A stretch of DNA of 64,000 bases from Sulfurospirillum tamanense. GTDB lineage: Bacteria > Campylobacterota > Campylobacteria > Campylobacterales > Campylobacteraceae. The position numbers and the translations under genes were made by a program. The DNA lies in contig NZ_JAFHKK010000007.1 of NCBI RefSeq assembly GCF_016937535.1, positions 27,938-91,937 of the forward strand. Reading direction: 5' to 3'. Shown here piece by piece: positions 1 through 9,065 of this stretch (position 1 is its first letter; each line of letters starts with the position of its first letter). Under the pieces are notes generated by a model, which searched no databases, was not told the DNA's origin, and saw only the letters and a list, made by a program, of their open reading frames with translations.

Positions 1-444
1 TCAGCCGCCATCCACCGCCCTGAGTTTATCAACGAAGCGGCCCAACGTTTTGGCACCCAGTGTATTGTCGTCGCAATCGACGCCAAGCGCACGGGAGACG
101 CATGGCACGTGTACATCAATGGCGGGCGCATCGACACAGGCAAAGATGCGCTAGCGTGGGCCAAAGAGTTGCAAGAGCGCGGTGCGGGTGAGATTTTGCT
201 CACGTCTATGGATTGTGATGGCACCAAAAATGGCTACGACATCCCGCTGACTTCTCAAATGAGCCAAATGCTTGACATTCCTGTCATAGCCAGTGGCGGG
301 GCAGGGACGATGGAGCACATCAAAGACGCTTTTGTAAACCATGCGGACGCGGCCTTGGCTGCTTCGATTTTTCACTTTAAAGAGATAGACATTATGGATT
401 TAAAACGCTACTTGTACGATCAAGGCATTGCGGTGCGCTTATGA
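1..444 (+). CDS. hisF: Imidazole glycerol phosphate synthase cyclase subunit, 3' part
   Basis: The reading frame is open from the first base, so the gene begins upstream of the window. HisF closes the imidazole ring with ammonia from HisH, giving IGP and AICAR in histidine synthesis in the cytoplasm. About 147 C-terminal residues are visible. They carry the HisF-type stretch [14 protein letters not shown] with the second catalytic aspartate, and the phosphate-binding [10 protein letters not shown] near the end of the (beta/alpha)8 barrel. The stop overlaps the next start as ATGA, which suggests translational coupling. An internal GTG at 109 is not the real start, because conserved HisF sequence precedes it. 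Confidence 0.95.
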   Translation, partial: SAAIHRPEFINEAAQRFGTQCIVVAIDAKRTGDAWHVYINGGRIDTGKDALAWAKELQERGAGEILLTSMDCDGTKNGYDIPLTSQMSQMLDIPVIASGGAGTMEHIKDAFVNHADAALAASIFHFKEIDIMDLKRYLYDQGIAVRL

Positions 445-992
445 TTGTTTGTGCGGGTGCGAGCGAGCAGTTTTCTTTTGCCAAGCCTATTGGCATCGGA
501 TTAGTAGACAGCACTATCGCACTGACACGCTTGTGCTTGGAATGCAAACCAGAGCATTTGCTTTTTGTAGGAAGTGCGGGAAGTTATGGAAAACTTTCTT
601 TGCTTGAAGCGTGCGTAAGCACCCATGCACGCAATCTCGAGGGAACGGCGCTTCTTCAAAAGGCCTATTCACCCCTTTCTCTAAATATCTCCCACCATTC
701 ACCCTATGTTTCACGTGAAACATTGCCACAGGTTGTTGTCAATTCCAGCAACTACATCACCGCAGATGAGGCGCTTTGTACTGAATTTTTAGCAGCAGAA
801 TGCGCTGTGGAAAATATGGAATTTTACGCGGTTTTGCGCGTAGCAGAAATGTTTAACATCCCCGCTTTTGGTCTTTTTGTGGTGACAAACTATTGTCATA
901 AAGATGCACATAAGGCTTTTTTAGCCAACCATCAAGAAGCCAAAGCGCGCCTTGAATTTTTAGTTCACACACACTGGAAACACCTACAATGA
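441..992 (+). CDS. Purine-nucleoside phosphorylase / nucleosidase family protein
   Basis: A 183-residue cytoplasmic protein resembling the PNP_UDP_1 fold. It has the glycine-rich [11 protein letters not shown] strand, a VENMEF segment placed like the substrate-contacting Glu-Met-Glu of nucleosidases, and [10 protein letters not shown] near the C-terminus. It is shorter than typical PNP or MTA/SAH nucleosidase (about 230 residues). The substrate is not predictable; purine nucleoside, MTA/SAH or futalosine-type chemistry are all possible. It overlaps hisF and rlmN by 4 nt on each side, so the three look co-transcribed. A perfect parS-like palindrome lies inside it (707-722). Confidence 0.75.
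   Translation: MIVCAGASEQFSFAKPIGIGLVDSTIALTRLCLECKPEHLLFVGSAGSYGKLSLLEACVSTHARNLEGTALLQKAYSPLSLNISHHSPYVSRETLPQVVVNSSNYITADEALCTEFLAAECAVENMEFYAVLRVAEMFNIPAFGLFVVTNYCHKDAHKAFLANHQEAKARLEFLVHTHWKHLQ
707..722. other. parS centromere site, copy 1
   Basis: TGTTTCACGTGAAACA is a perfect 16-bp palindrome identical to the well-known bacterial parS consensus bound by ParB. It lies within the coding sequence of the PNP-family gene. A second identical copy is at 2971-2986. ParA and ParB genes are not in the window. Confidence 0.88.
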
Positions 993-2059
993 AACCCTCT
1001 CTTTTAGACTTTACCAAGGAAGAGCTCGCCCAAGCACTTAGCCCGAGTTTTCGTGCAAAACAGGTGTTTAAATGGATTTACCAAGGCTACGTGGATGACA
1101 TAGAAGCCATGTCCAACCTCCCCAAAGCCATGCGCGAACACCTTGGGCAAACCTATGATTTGACACCTTTACATGTAGTCCGTGAAGAGATTAGCCAAGA
1201 TGGTAGTGCTAAAGTGTTGTTTCAATTGCGTGATGGACACACCATAGAATCTGTGCTTTTGCCCATGAAAGAAGAAGTGGTGGACGAAGAAGGCAGACGC
1301 GTGAGCCATCCCAAGTTTACCATTTGCATCTCTTCGCAAGTGGGTTGTAAGATTGGGTGCACCTTTTGTTTTACCGCAAAAGGGGGTTTTGTGCGCAACC
1401 TAAGCGCGGGTGAGATCGTAGGCCAGGTGCTTGCCATCAAAAAACGGCACAACATCGCACCCGAACGTCGGGTCAACATCGTCTACATGGGCATGGGTGA
1501 ACCACTGGATAATCTTCCTGAAGTGGTCAAAGCAGTAAAGATTTTTGCAGACATTGACGGGCTTTCCATCTCTCCCAAACGCCAAACAATCTCCACCAGC
1601 GGCCTTAGCCACCAAATCAAAAAATTGGGTGAAATGAATTTAGGCATATTACTTGCCATCTCTTTGCATGCGGTAGATGATGCCTTGCGTCAAGAGCTGA
1701 TGCCCATCAACAAAGCTTACAACATCGCTTCTATCATTGAAGCAGTCAAAGCCTTTCCTATTGATGAGCGCAAGCGGGTGATGTTTGAGTACCTTGTCAT
1801 TCGTGGGCGCAACGATGACCTTGGAAGTGCTAAAAAATTGGTGACACTATTGCATGGCATTAAGGCAAAAGTGAACCTTATCTATTTTAACCCGCACGAG
1901 GGCAGTGCTTACCAGCGTCCAGAACTTAAAGCCATGGAAGCCTTTAGGGACTACCTCAATGCGCACGGAATCGTCTGCACGATTCGTCAGTCTAAAGGGC
2001 TAGACATCAGCGCTGCGTGCGGACAACTCAAAGAAAGGAGCACCCATGACCGTACTTGA
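989..2059 (+). CDS. rlmN: Dual-specificity RNA methyltransferase RlmN
   Basis: A radical-SAM enzyme that methylates C2 of A2503 in 23S rRNA and, in many bacteria, A37 of some tRNAs. The 356-residue length is typical. The [4Fe-4S] motif CKIGCTFC is at about residues 119-126, and the family signature [15 protein letters not shown] follows. [10 protein letters not shown] segment and the C-terminal Cys of ISAACGQL, which fits the methyl-carrying cysteine region, are present. The start overlaps the preceding stop (ATGA). The 3' end overlaps the start of a 32-codon gene by 14 nt. Confidence 0.96.
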   Translation: MKPSLLDFTKEELAQALSPSFRAKQVFKWIYQGYVDDIEAMSNLPKAMREHLGQTYDLTPLHVVREEISQDGSAKVLFQLRDGHTIESVLLPMKEEVVDEEGRRVSHPKFTICISSQVGCKIGCTFCFTAKGGFVRNLSAGEIVGQVLAIKKRHNIAPERRVNIVYMGMGEPLDNLPEVVKAVKIFADIDGLSISPKRQTISTSGLSHQIKKLGEMNLGILLAISLHAVDDALRQELMPINKAYNIASIIEAVKAFPIDERKRVMFEYLVIRGRNDDLGSAKKLVTLLHGIKAKVNLIYFNPHEGSAYQRPELKAMEAFRDYLNAHGIVCTIRQSKGLDISAACGQLKERSTHDRT

Positions 2060-2144
2060 TTGGGGGCAAGTGATTTTTCTAGGTATCGTTGCGGTTGTTT
2101 CGATTGGTGGTATGATTAAGGTGTTGTTTTTAGATAAAGACTAA
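2046..2144 (+). CDS. Small single-pass membrane protein (32 aa)
   Basis: The ATG at 2046 has a strong AAAGGAG Shine-Dalgarno sequence about 6 nt upstream, embedded in the rlmN 3' end. The 32-residue product has a short polar N-terminus (MTVLDWGQ), one hydrophobic helix ([20 protein letters not shown]) and a charged LDKD tail, so it should be an inner-membrane peptide. Its TAA overlaps the TAG of the convergent gene at 2141, leaving no intergenic DNA. I do not recognise a family. Translation coupled to rlmN seems likely. Confidence 0.7.
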   Translation: MTVLDWGQVIFLGIVAVVSIGGMIKVLFLDKD

Positions 2145-2752
2145 CACGCCCGCCATGTTTGTTCAACAAGCAACTGGTCTCCTTCGTACAATTTTCCCAC
2201 AAACACATCGCCCACCTGAACGACACCCACGCCTTTGGGTGTCCCCGTAAACACGAGGTCATTTTCGCTAACATCCACAAACGCACGCAGTTCTTCGAGA
2301 AGGGCTTCGGGCGTGTACAGCATCTGCTCTACCTTGCCTTCTTGTGCTAACACGTTATTGATCCAAAGCTCCAATCGTAATGCTTCTTTACATGTAAAGG
2401 AGGTGCAAGGGCTAACTAGTGCAGCACCGCGAAATGCTTTGGCGCGCTCCCATGGCAATCCTTTAGCCTTAAGCGCGCTTTGCAAAGTTCGCTTGGTAAG
2501 GTCCAGTCCAATGCCCGCGGCTTTATAGCCTTCATCGCCCACCACAAAAACAATCTCTGCCTCGTAATGAATAGGCTCATCGTGCTCGCTTACATGTAAC
2601 AATTCTGCTAATGTACTGTTGGGTTTGAAAAAAATCACAGGAGTTTCTGGGGTTTCATTACCAAGCTCCTTAATATGCTCGGCATAATTTCTCCCGATAC
2701 AAAAGAGGGTGCTAGGAACTATTGGGGTTTCATTGCATAAAATTGTACGCAT
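2141..2752 (-). CDS. Fumarylacetoacetate hydrolase family protein
   Basis: A 203-residue metal-dependent enzyme of the FAH superfamily (acylpyruvase, isomerase or decarboxylase type). Visible family features are the N-terminal FCIGRNYAEHIKELGN, the HYEAEIVFVVGDEG metal-ligand segment and the C-terminal FTGTPKGVGVVQVGD. The frame runs upstream, but the start chosen (MRTILCNET) follows an AAAGGA site, whereas the upstream residues look unlike the family. It overlaps the 3' end of the pseudouridine synthase gene by 23 nt, suggesting an operon. Two TTACATGTAA copies lie in the gene (2388 and 2590), encoding Phe-Thr-Cys and Leu-His-Val. The exact substrate cannot be told. Confidence 0.85.
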   Translation of the reverse strand: MRTILCNETPIVPSTLFCIGRNYAEHIKELGNETPETPVIFFKPNSTLAELLHVSEHDEPIHYEAEIVFVVGDEGYKAAGIGLDLTKRTLQSALKAKGLPWERAKAFRGAALVSPCTSFTCKEALRLELWINNVLAQEGKVEQMLYTPEALLEELRAFVDVSENDLVFTGTPKGVGVVQVGDVFVGKLYEGDQLLVEQTWRAC

Positions 2753-3662
2753 TTTTTTCCTTTCCAAAGGCATAAAAGAGGGCAGCGGTGTCTTGCAAAG
2801 AGGCGAACGTGTAGTTTTTCTCCTCAAAAGTAAAGGCTAACGTGTTAGCGTGCAAGAGCAGACGGTTTGCGCCCATCCACTCTAAACGCTCTTCTAGGGC
2901 GAGAACTTCATCCAAATAACGCTCACTAACCCACGTCGGGACCCCGTATAAAGGGTCACCCAAAATAGGATGTTTCACGTGAAACAAATGCACACGGATT
3001 TGATGTTGCCGCCCTGTATGGGGTGTGGCTTTTACTAGGGTTGCATCAATGTCAGGAAAATAAGAAAGGGGTTCAAAATCTGTCTGAGAAGGCTTGCCGC
3101 GTTCGTCCACTACCATGCGCAGTTTAATGTCACTGTAATCTTGATTATTTAAAAGCGGGGCGTTTACATGTAAAGGTTCCCTCATCTGCCCTCGCACTAA
3201 AGCAAGATATGTTTTGGCCACTTGACGTTTTTCAAAACACTGCTTGAGTGCTACTTCGGCTTTTTTGTGTTTTGCCACCAAAATCAACCCGCTCGTTTCC
3301 CTGTCAAGACGATGGACAATCTTCGCTTCTTCACCAAAATGATGTAAGATTTCATCGTACAAAGAGTAGGTTGTTTTACGACTAGTAGGATGCACCAACA
3401 AACCGCTTGGCTTGTCAAAAAGGGCAAAGTCTTCTTCTTCAAAACAAGGATTTAAACCTTGAGACTCTGGGACATACACCACCACATCTACAAGGCCAAC
3501 AAGGCGTTGGTTTTTTTCTGTAATGACCACACCGTCTTGGTACACGCGACCACGGTCTACATAGCGCTGCGCTTCTTTCATGCCAAGACCCAAAACGTCC
3601 ATCAAGAAAGCATAAGCAGGAGTAGGGCGTAAAGCCCGAAAAGGTTTTTGAATATAAGGCAA
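2730..3662 (-). CDS. RluA-family pseudouridine synthase
   Basis: A 310-residue enzyme that isomerises uridine in rRNA or tRNA. An S4-like RNA-binding region occupies about residues 15-60 (GMKEAQRYVDRGRVYQDG). The catalytic motif HRLDRETSGL places the nucleophilic aspartate at residue 120. A PHTGRQHQIRVHL segment follows. Family members include RluD, RluC and RluB-like epsilon paralogues, and the target uridine cannot be assigned from this sequence alone. The gene contains the second parS site and one TTACATGTAA copy read as Leu-His-Val. Confidence 0.9.
   Translation of the reverse strand: MPYIQKPFRALRPTPAYAFLMDVLGLGMKEAQRYVDRGRVYQDGVVITEKNQRLVGLVDVVVYVPESQGLNPCFEEEDFALFDKPSGLLVHPTSRKTTYSLYDEILHHFGEEAKIVHRLDRETSGLILVAKHKKAEVALKQCFEKRQVAKTYLALVRGQMREPLHVNAPLLNNQDYSDIKLRMVVDERGKPSQTDFEPLSYFPDIDATLVKATPHTGRQHQIRVHLFHVKHPILGDPLYGVPTWVSERYLDEVLALEERLEWMGANRLLLHANTLAFTFEEKNYTFASLQDTAALFYAFGKEKNAYNFMQ
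2971..2986. other. parS centromere site, copy 2
   Basis: A second perfect TGTTTCACGTGAAACA palindrome, inside the RluA-family gene and 2.26 kb from copy 1. Both sites lie about 54-56 kb from dnaA, within the origin-proximal zone where parS sites usually cluster. Confidence 0.88.
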
Positions 3663-3772
3663 TCTTTACTCACATTTAGATAGAATTTACTCTTTACATG
3701 TAACGCTTTTCTTACTTGTAAAGAGGGAAAAATATTATACCCAAACACCAACCCCTTAAGGACTTTTCATCA

Positions 3773-3823
3773 AAATATTTGTTTCATCCAACCCAGAACA
3801 ACGCTTGCATGAAACAAATATTT
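3773..3823. promoter_or_regulatory. 15-bp perfect inverted repeat before purB
   Basis: AAATATTTGTTTCAT (3773-3787) and its exact complement ATGAAACAAATATTT (3809-3823) flank a 21-nt spacer and end 20 nt before the purB ATG. It could be an operator for a dimeric regulator or an RNA hairpin in the 5' leader. No U-tract follows, so it is unlikely to be a terminator. Confidence 0.6.
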
Positions 3824-3842
3824 AATACAAAAAGGTAGAGAA

Positions 3843-5183
3843 ATGGTTGAAAGATACGCACGGGAAGTTATGAAGCAAAAGTGGACCGTTCAGGCCAAGT
3901 ACGATGCGTGGCTTGAAGTAGAAAAAGCGGCCGTCAAGGCATGGAACAAACTTGGACTTATTCCCGATGAAGACACGCAAAAAATTCTAGCAAACGCCGC
4001 CTTTGACATCGCACGCATTGACGAAATCGAGCAAGAAACCAAGCACGACGTCATTGCCTTTTTAACCAGTGTTTCTGAAAGCCTTGGGGACGAGAGCCGT
4101 TGGGTGCACTACGGCATGACCAGTAGCGACTGCATCGACACCGCTGTAGCCCTCCAGATGCGCGATTCTTTGAAACTTATCATCGAAGACGTAAACGCAT
4201 TGATGGCGGCTCTAAAAACCCGCGCCATGGAACACAAAATGACCCTCATGGTCGGACGCAGCCACGGCATTCACGGCGAGCCCATCACCTTTGGACTCGT
4301 GCTTGCCATCTGGCATGATGAAATCAAGCGCTCTTTAGAAAACCTAGAACACGTCATGAAAACCATCAGCGTCGGACAAATCAGTGGTGCCATGGGCAAC
4401 TTCGCCCACGCGCCTTTAGAACTTGAAGAGTTTGTCTGCGAAGAACTTGGCCTTACGTGCGCTCCTGCTTCCAACCAAGTCATCCAACGGGATCGTTACG
4501 CGGCACTGATGAACGCCCTCGCGCTTTTGGCGTCTAGTTGCGAAAAAATCGCTGTTGCGGTACGCCACTACCAACGCACCGAAGTTTACGAAGCGGAAGA
4601 GTTTTTTAGCAAAGGCCAAAAAGGCAGCTCTGCCATGCCCCACAAGCGCAATCCTGTCCTCACCGAGAACATCACTGGCCTGTGTCGCATGATTCGCTCC
4701 TATGCCATGCCAGCGCTAGAAAACGTCGCTTTGTGGCACGAGCGCGACATCTCCCACAGCTCCGTAGAGCGGTTCATCTTGCCCGATGGGTTCATCACCA
4801 CTGATTTTATGCTTGCACGCCTTACCGGAGTCATTGAAAAACTGGTGGTTTACCCTGAAAATATGATGCGCAACCTCAACCTCACGGGCGGCCTTGTCTT
4901 TTCCCAACGCATCTTGCTAGAGCTTCCTGCCCTCAACGTTTCCCGCGAAGACGCGTACAAAATCGTCCAACGCAACGCCATGAAAGTGTGGGCCGACCTC
5001 CAACAAGGTAAACCTGCCCTTAACGCCCAAGGGGAAAGCCTCTTTTTGCAAAACCTACTAGAAGATGCGGACTTGCGGGCAAAGCTTGATGAAGCGCACA
5101 TCCGCGCCTGCTTTGACTACAGTTACTACACTAAAAATGTCGATAAAATCTTTGCCCGAGTCTTTGGAGAAAGCGCATGCTAA
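3843..5183 (+). CDS. purB: Adenylosuccinate lyase
   Basis: Catalyses two beta-eliminations in purine synthesis: SAICAR to AICAR plus fumarate, and adenylosuccinate to AMP plus fumarate. The 446-residue length is normal. The superfamily signature SSAMPHKRNP is at about residues 262-271, with the catalytic-serine loop in GSSAMP. HYGMTSSDCIDT and the catalytic-histidine region VGRSHGIHGEP are upstream. The 3' end overlaps nrdA by 7 nt, so AMP synthesis and deoxynucleotide synthesis are probably co-transcribed. A long inverted repeat lies just upstream of the start. Confidence 0.97.
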   Translation: MVERYAREVMKQKWTVQAKYDAWLEVEKAAVKAWNKLGLIPDEDTQKILANAAFDIARIDEIEQETKHDVIAFLTSVSESLGDESRWVHYGMTSSDCIDTAVALQMRDSLKLIIEDVNALMAALKTRAMEHKMTLMVGRSHGIHGEPITFGLVLAIWHDEIKRSLENLEHVMKTISVGQISGAMGNFAHAPLELEEFVCEELGLTCAPASNQVIQRDRYAALMNALALLASSCEKIAVAVRHYQRTEVYEAEEFFSKGQKGSSAMPHKRNPVLTENITGLCRMIRSYAMPALENVALWHERDISHSSVERFILPDGFITTDFMLARLTGVIEKLVVYPENMMRNLNLTGGLVFSQRILLELPALNVSREDAYKIVQRNAMKVWADLQQGKPALNAQGESLFLQNLLEDADLRAKLDEAHIRACFDYSYYTKNVDKIFARVFGESAC

Positions 5184-7546
5184 CCGTCATTAAACGCAAT
5201 GGTCGCACAGAACCATTGGATATTTCCAAAATCAAAAAATACACCTCCTCTGCTGTCGCGGGCTTAGACAACGTCAACCAAAGCGAACTGGAAGTGGATG
5301 CTAAGATTCAGTTTCGCGACCAAATCTCCACCGAAGAGATTCAAAAAACCCTCATCAAAACCGCCGTAGAAAAGATCGACATCGACCGCCCCAACTGGAC
5401 CTTTGTGGCGGCGCGCCTTTTCTTGTACGACTTGTACCACAAGGTCAACGGTTACTCTGACTATGGGCACTTACGCGCCTATTTTGAACGGGGAGAGGCC
5501 GAGGGAAGACTGCTTATGGGCTTAAAAGAAAAGTACGACTTGGACGATCTTAACGCCTATATTGCCCCAGAACGTGACTTGCAATTTACCTATTTGGGTG
5601 TCAAAACCCTCAATGACCGCTACCTCATTAAAGACCGCCAGGGCAAGCCCATCGAACTGCCTCAGCACATGTTCATGGCCATAGCCATGTTTTTGGCCCA
5701 ACACGAATTTAACTGCCAAGATTGGGCGAAGAAATTTTACGATTTGATCAGCAAATTTGAAGTGATGCTCGCCACCCCAACCCTCTCCAACGCCCGCACT
5801 ACGCGCCACCAACTCAGCTCATGCTACATCGGCTCCACACCCGATAACATCGAAGGGATTTTCGATAGCTACAAAGAGATGAGTTTATTGAGTAAATTTG
5901 GCGGAGGCATTGGTTGGGATTGGAACTTGGTGCGCGCCATGGGCGGCAGCATCGATGGCCATAAAAACGCCGCGGGAGGCATCATCCCTTTCTTGAAAAT
6001 CACCAACGACATCGCCATTGCCGTAGACCAACTGGGCACCCGCAAAGGGGCCATTGCCGTGTACCTTGAGCCGTGGCATATGGACGTGTCTGACTTTTTA
6101 GACTTGAAGAAAAACTCAGGCGAAGAGCGCCGCCGTACCCATGAACTCTTTCCTGCCTTGTGGATTAATGATCTGTTTATGAAGCGGGTACAAGAAGATG
6201 GCATGTGGACGCTGTTTGACCCAGCGGAAACCGCAGACTTGTGTGAGCTTCACGGCGAAGTCTTTGCGGCACGCTATGAGGCGTACGAAAAAGATGAGTC
6301 AGTGAGCAAAGAGCACATGAAGGCCAAAGAGTTGTGGAAGAAAATATTGCTCAACTACTTTGAAAGCGGCAGTCCTTTCTTGTGCTTTAAAGACCACGCC
6401 AACCGCGTCAACCCCAACAGCCACACAGGAATCATCCGAAGCTCAAACCTCTGCACAGAAATCTTCCAAAACACCCAACCTAACCACTACCTCATCAAAG
6501 TGGTTTACGAAGATGAGAGCGTGGAACTCTTTGAAGAAGACGTGGATGTACGGGTCGATAGTGGTATTACTAAAAAAGCAAAAAAGATTACAGCCTTAGA
6601 CGCCATCGGCGGCAAAGCCATTTACATCGTCGAAAAAGAAAAATGCGAAGGCAAAACCGCCGTGTGTAACCTGGCAAGCATCAACCTCTCCAAGGTCAAC
6701 ACCAAAGAGGAGATTGAACGGTGCGTACCCATTGCGATTCGCATGCTTGACAACGTCATTGGCCTCAACTTTTACCCCCATGCCAAAGTCAAGCGCACCA
6801 ACCTTGCCTCACGCGCCATCGGTCTTGGCGTCATGGGTGAAGCCCAAATGCTCGCTGAACAAGGCATTGTTTGGGGCAGTTATGACCATCTCGCCAAAGT
6901 GGATGAGATTATGGAAGCGGTGAGCTACAACGCCATTTACGCCTCTTCTAATCTTGCGGTAGAAAAAGGGGTCTACCCCGAATTTCAAGGCTCCAAATGG
7001 TCACAAGGCATTTTCCCCATCGACATGGCCAACGAAAATGCCAAAGCCCTTGTCAAACGTGGCGGGCTCTTTGATGGCACCACCTACGACTGGGAAAAAC
7101 TGCGTGCTAAAGTCAAAGAGCACGGCATGCGCAACGGCTATTTGATGGCCATCGCCCCCACAAGCTCCATCTCCATCCTCGTGGGCACCACTCAGACCAT
7201 TGAGCCTGTGTATAAACGCAAGTGGTTTGAAGAAAACCTCTCAGGGATGATTCCCGTCGTCGTGCCCAATCTCTCCCCTGATACATGGAACTTTTACACC
7301 CCTGCGTATGAGCTTGACCAGCGTTTGCTTATCAAAGCAGGTGCTGTGCGCCAAAAATGGATTGACCAAGGCCAAAGCCTTAATATTTTCATCACCCTTG
7401 ACAAGGCCAGTGGCAAATACCTCAACGACATTTACATGCTCGCGTGGGAACTTGGTATCAAATCTACTTACTACCTACGCTCTCAAAGCCCCGAAAATGC
7501 CCTAGACGTGGCAGATCGCAGCATCGAGTGCGAGGGGTGTCAGTAA
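5177..7546 (+). CDS. nrdA: Class Ia ribonucleotide reductase, alpha (catalytic) subunit
   Basis: Reduces ribonucleoside diphosphates to deoxy forms together with NrdB, which is encoded 10 kb away (17585-18607). The 789-residue protein begins with an ATP-cone (VIKRNGRTEPLDISKI), the allosteric activity site. Catalytic elements include HQLSSCYIG, NLCTEI and AVCNLASIN, which supply the radical cysteine, general-base glutamate and reducing cysteines, and the tail ends ECEGCQ with the redox CxxC pair. An extra segment of about 60 residues between NLCTEI and AVCN (KVVYEDESVELFEEDVDV and onward) matches my memory of Campylobacterota NrdA proteins. The start overlaps purB by 7 nt. Confidence 0.96.
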   Translation: MLTVIKRNGRTEPLDISKIKKYTSSAVAGLDNVNQSELEVDAKIQFRDQISTEEIQKTLIKTAVEKIDIDRPNWTFVAARLFLYDLYHKVNGYSDYGHLRAYFERGEAEGRLLMGLKEKYDLDDLNAYIAPERDLQFTYLGVKTLNDRYLIKDRQGKPIELPQHMFMAIAMFLAQHEFNCQDWAKKFYDLISKFEVMLATPTLSNARTTRHQLSSCYIGSTPDNIEGIFDSYKEMSLLSKFGGGIGWDWNLVRAMGGSIDGHKNAAGGIIPFLKITNDIAIAVDQLGTRKGAIAVYLEPWHMDVSDFLDLKKNSGEERRRTHELFPALWINDLFMKRVQEDGMWTLFDPAETADLCELHGEVFAARYEAYEKDESVSKEHMKAKELWKKILLNYFESGSPFLCFKDHANRVNPNSHTGIIRSSNLCTEIFQNTQPNHYLIKVVYEDESVELFEEDVDVRVDSGITKKAKKITALDAIGGKAIYIVEKEKCEGKTAVCNLASINLSKVNTKEEIERCVPIAIRMLDNVIGLNFYPHAKVKRTNLASRAIGLGVMGEAQMLAEQGIVWGSYDHLAKVDEIMEAVSYNAIYASSNLAVEKGVYPEFQGSKWSQGIFPIDMANENAKALVKRGGLFDGTTYDWEKLRAKVKEHGMRNGYLMAIAPTSSISILVGTTQTIEPVYKRKWFEENLSGMIPVVVPNLSPDTWNFYTPAYELDQRLLIKAGAVRQKWIDQGQSLNIFITLDKASGKYLNDIYMLAWELGIKSTYYLRSQSPENALDVADRSIECEGCQ

Positions 7547-7558
7547 GGAAATGGGCAC

Positions 7559-7969
7559 ATGATGGATGAAAAATTTCACCTTTTTTTAAAAGACCATCAT
7601 GTGCTCAACCTAACTACATGTAAAGACAATCAGCCTTATGCTTGTAGTTGCTTTTACGCTTTTGACCTCAAAAATGCTTCTTTTGTGATAGCCTCTGACT
7701 CTAAAACACGGCACATGCAAGACGCTCTTGCAAATCCACTTGTTGCAGGCACCGTAACCTTGGAAACCAAAACCGTTGGACTTATTCAAGGAATGCAATT
7801 CACGGGACATTTAAATGAAGCCTCCAAAGCACACAAAAGACTTTATTATGCCACGTATCCATTTGCCCTAGCCATGCTCCCTGAACTTTGGACTGTTCGC
7901 ATTGACTATGCCAAGCTCACCGACAACCGCTTGGGGTTTGGAAAAAAACTAGAATTTAAACGAAATTGA
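7559..7969 (+). CDS. YhbP-like pyridoxamine 5'-phosphate oxidase fold protein
   Basis: A 136-residue protein of the FMN-binding split-barrel (PNPOx-like) type. Its pattern (HVLNLTTCKDNQPYACSCFYAFD, then ASDSKTRHMQDALANP) resembles the uncharacterised E. coli YhbP group. Flavin or haem binding is plausible but no function is established from sequence. It starts 12 nt after nrdA, with an AAGGAA site 8 nt before the ATG, so it may belong to the purB-nrdA unit. The palindrome variant CTACATGTAA lies near its 5' end (7614). Confidence 0.75.
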   Translation: MMDEKFHLFLKDHHVLNLTTCKDNQPYACSCFYAFDLKNASFVIASDSKTRHMQDALANPLVAGTVTLETKTVGLIQGMQFTGHLNEASKAHKRLYYATYPFALAMLPELWTVRIDYAKLTDNRLGFGKKLEFKRN

Positions 7970-7980
7970 GAACCTTCTTC

Positions 7981-8079
7981 CAAAACCTGTTTTGCAAGAA
8001 AAAAAGCACCAAGGGTGCGCGAGCCCTGCGCTGAGGAGAACTCAGCGTTAGCGTAGCCTTTGGGGTTTTACTCCAAAGG
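7981..8079. repeat. Hairpin-rich spacer
   Basis: This gap holds three short inverted repeats. CAAAAC/GTTTTG is at 7981-7994 with a 2-nt centre, CGCTGAG/CTCAGCG at 8029-8047 with a 5-nt loop, and CCTTTGG/CCAAAGG at 8057-8079. None has a clean downstream U-tract. They may end or process the nrdA-operon transcript. A TTACATGTAA copy follows at 8118. Confidence 0.45.
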
Positions 8080-8148
8080 CGTATCTGGAATTTAAATAAA
8101 ACCACTAAACTTCACCTTTACATGTAAGGGTGTGATACAGGAGTGACA

Positions 8149-8838
8149 ATGCAAAGTATCGGCCTCATTGGCGGCATGAGCTGGGAATCTACAAGCCACT
8201 ATTACACCAAGCTCAACCAGACGATTGCAAAAGTAAAAGGGGGTTTGCACAGTGCGCCCTTGTGGCTACATTCTGTGGATTTTGCCCCCATTGAAGTGCT
8301 TCAAAGAGAAGGAAAATGGGAAGAAGCAGGACATCAACTCGCTAGTGCTGCGTGCGCACTTGAGCGCGCAGGCGCCCAAGGTATCGCCCTTTGCACCAAC
8401 ACCATGCACAAAATCGCCCCCATGATTAGCGCGGCGATTTCGGTTCCTTTTTTGCACATTGCCCACGCTACAGCACAAGCACTTTTAAAAGACAGCGTCA
8501 CTGAGATTTTGCTTCTTGGCACACGCTTTACCATGGAAGAGGCGTTTTACAAAGAGGTGTTAGTCCAACACGGTATTCGTGTTCACGTGCCCAAAGAAAT
8601 CATGGAAATTAACCGCATTATTTTTGAAGAATTGTGTAAAGGAAAAATAGATACCTCGTCCAAAGTCTATTATCAAAACACCATCAAAAACCACCTACTC
8701 GCACATCCCACTACCCAAGGCGTCGTGCTTGGATGCACAGAAATAGGGATGCTCCTAAGCCCCCAAGATGCTCCTGTTCCTCTGTTTGACACCACCGATA
8801 TTCACGTCGAAGCCATTGTAAAATTCATGCTTTCGTGA
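8149..8838 (+). CDS. Aspartate/glutamate racemase family protein
   Basis: A 229-residue PLP-independent amino-acid racemase of the YgeA/RacX type. Both catalytic cysteines are present, in LCTNTMH (about residue 82) and LGCTEIG (about residue 195). The family start IGLIGGMSWEST is intact. ATG 8149 is chosen over an in-frame GTG at 8143, because AGGAG at 8139-8143 sits 5 nt before the ATG and overlaps the GTG. Its substrate could be Asp, Glu or another amino acid. It is probably distinct from MurI because of its YgeA-type N-terminus. Confidence 0.88.
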   Translation: MQSIGLIGGMSWESTSHYYTKLNQTIAKVKGGLHSAPLWLHSVDFAPIEVLQREGKWEEAGHQLASAACALERAGAQGIALCTNTMHKIAPMISAAISVPFLHIAHATAQALLKDSVTEILLLGTRFTMEEAFYKEVLVQHGIRVHVPKEIMEINRIIFEELCKGKIDTSSKVYYQNTIKNHLLAHPTTQGVVLGCTEIGMLLSPQDAPVPLFDTTDIHVEAIVKFMLS

Positions 8839-8923
8839 TTTTATAATTTAAAAATTTAAATTAATTTTTCATATTTAGCAAAATTGGCAAAATGTCACAC
8901 TAAAAAATTCAATAAATTCAATA

Positions 8924-8945
8924 AAAACCCTATTTATAGGGTTTT
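8924..8945 (+). terminator. Rho-independent terminator after racemase gene
   Basis: AAAACCCTA (8924-8932) and TAGGGTTTT (8937-8945) form a 9-bp stem with a 4-nt loop, followed by an AT-rich tail. The symmetric A/T flanks would let it work in both directions. The remaining 8839-9060 sequence is AT-rich and holds no convincing gene. Confidence 0.75.
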
Positions 8946-9065
8946 ATTTAGATAAAAATTGATGTGAAAATTTTAACTTGTTTCATTAAAATTAGACTTT
9001 TTGGCAAATTTTTAAGCATGTCACGCCCTTGTAACAAAAATAATTAAGTTTCAAGATGCACCCTT

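Noticed and set aside
7981..8079. REP/BIME-like repeat family
   Set aside because: The hairpins here do not recur elsewhere in the window, so a repeat family cannot be claimed.
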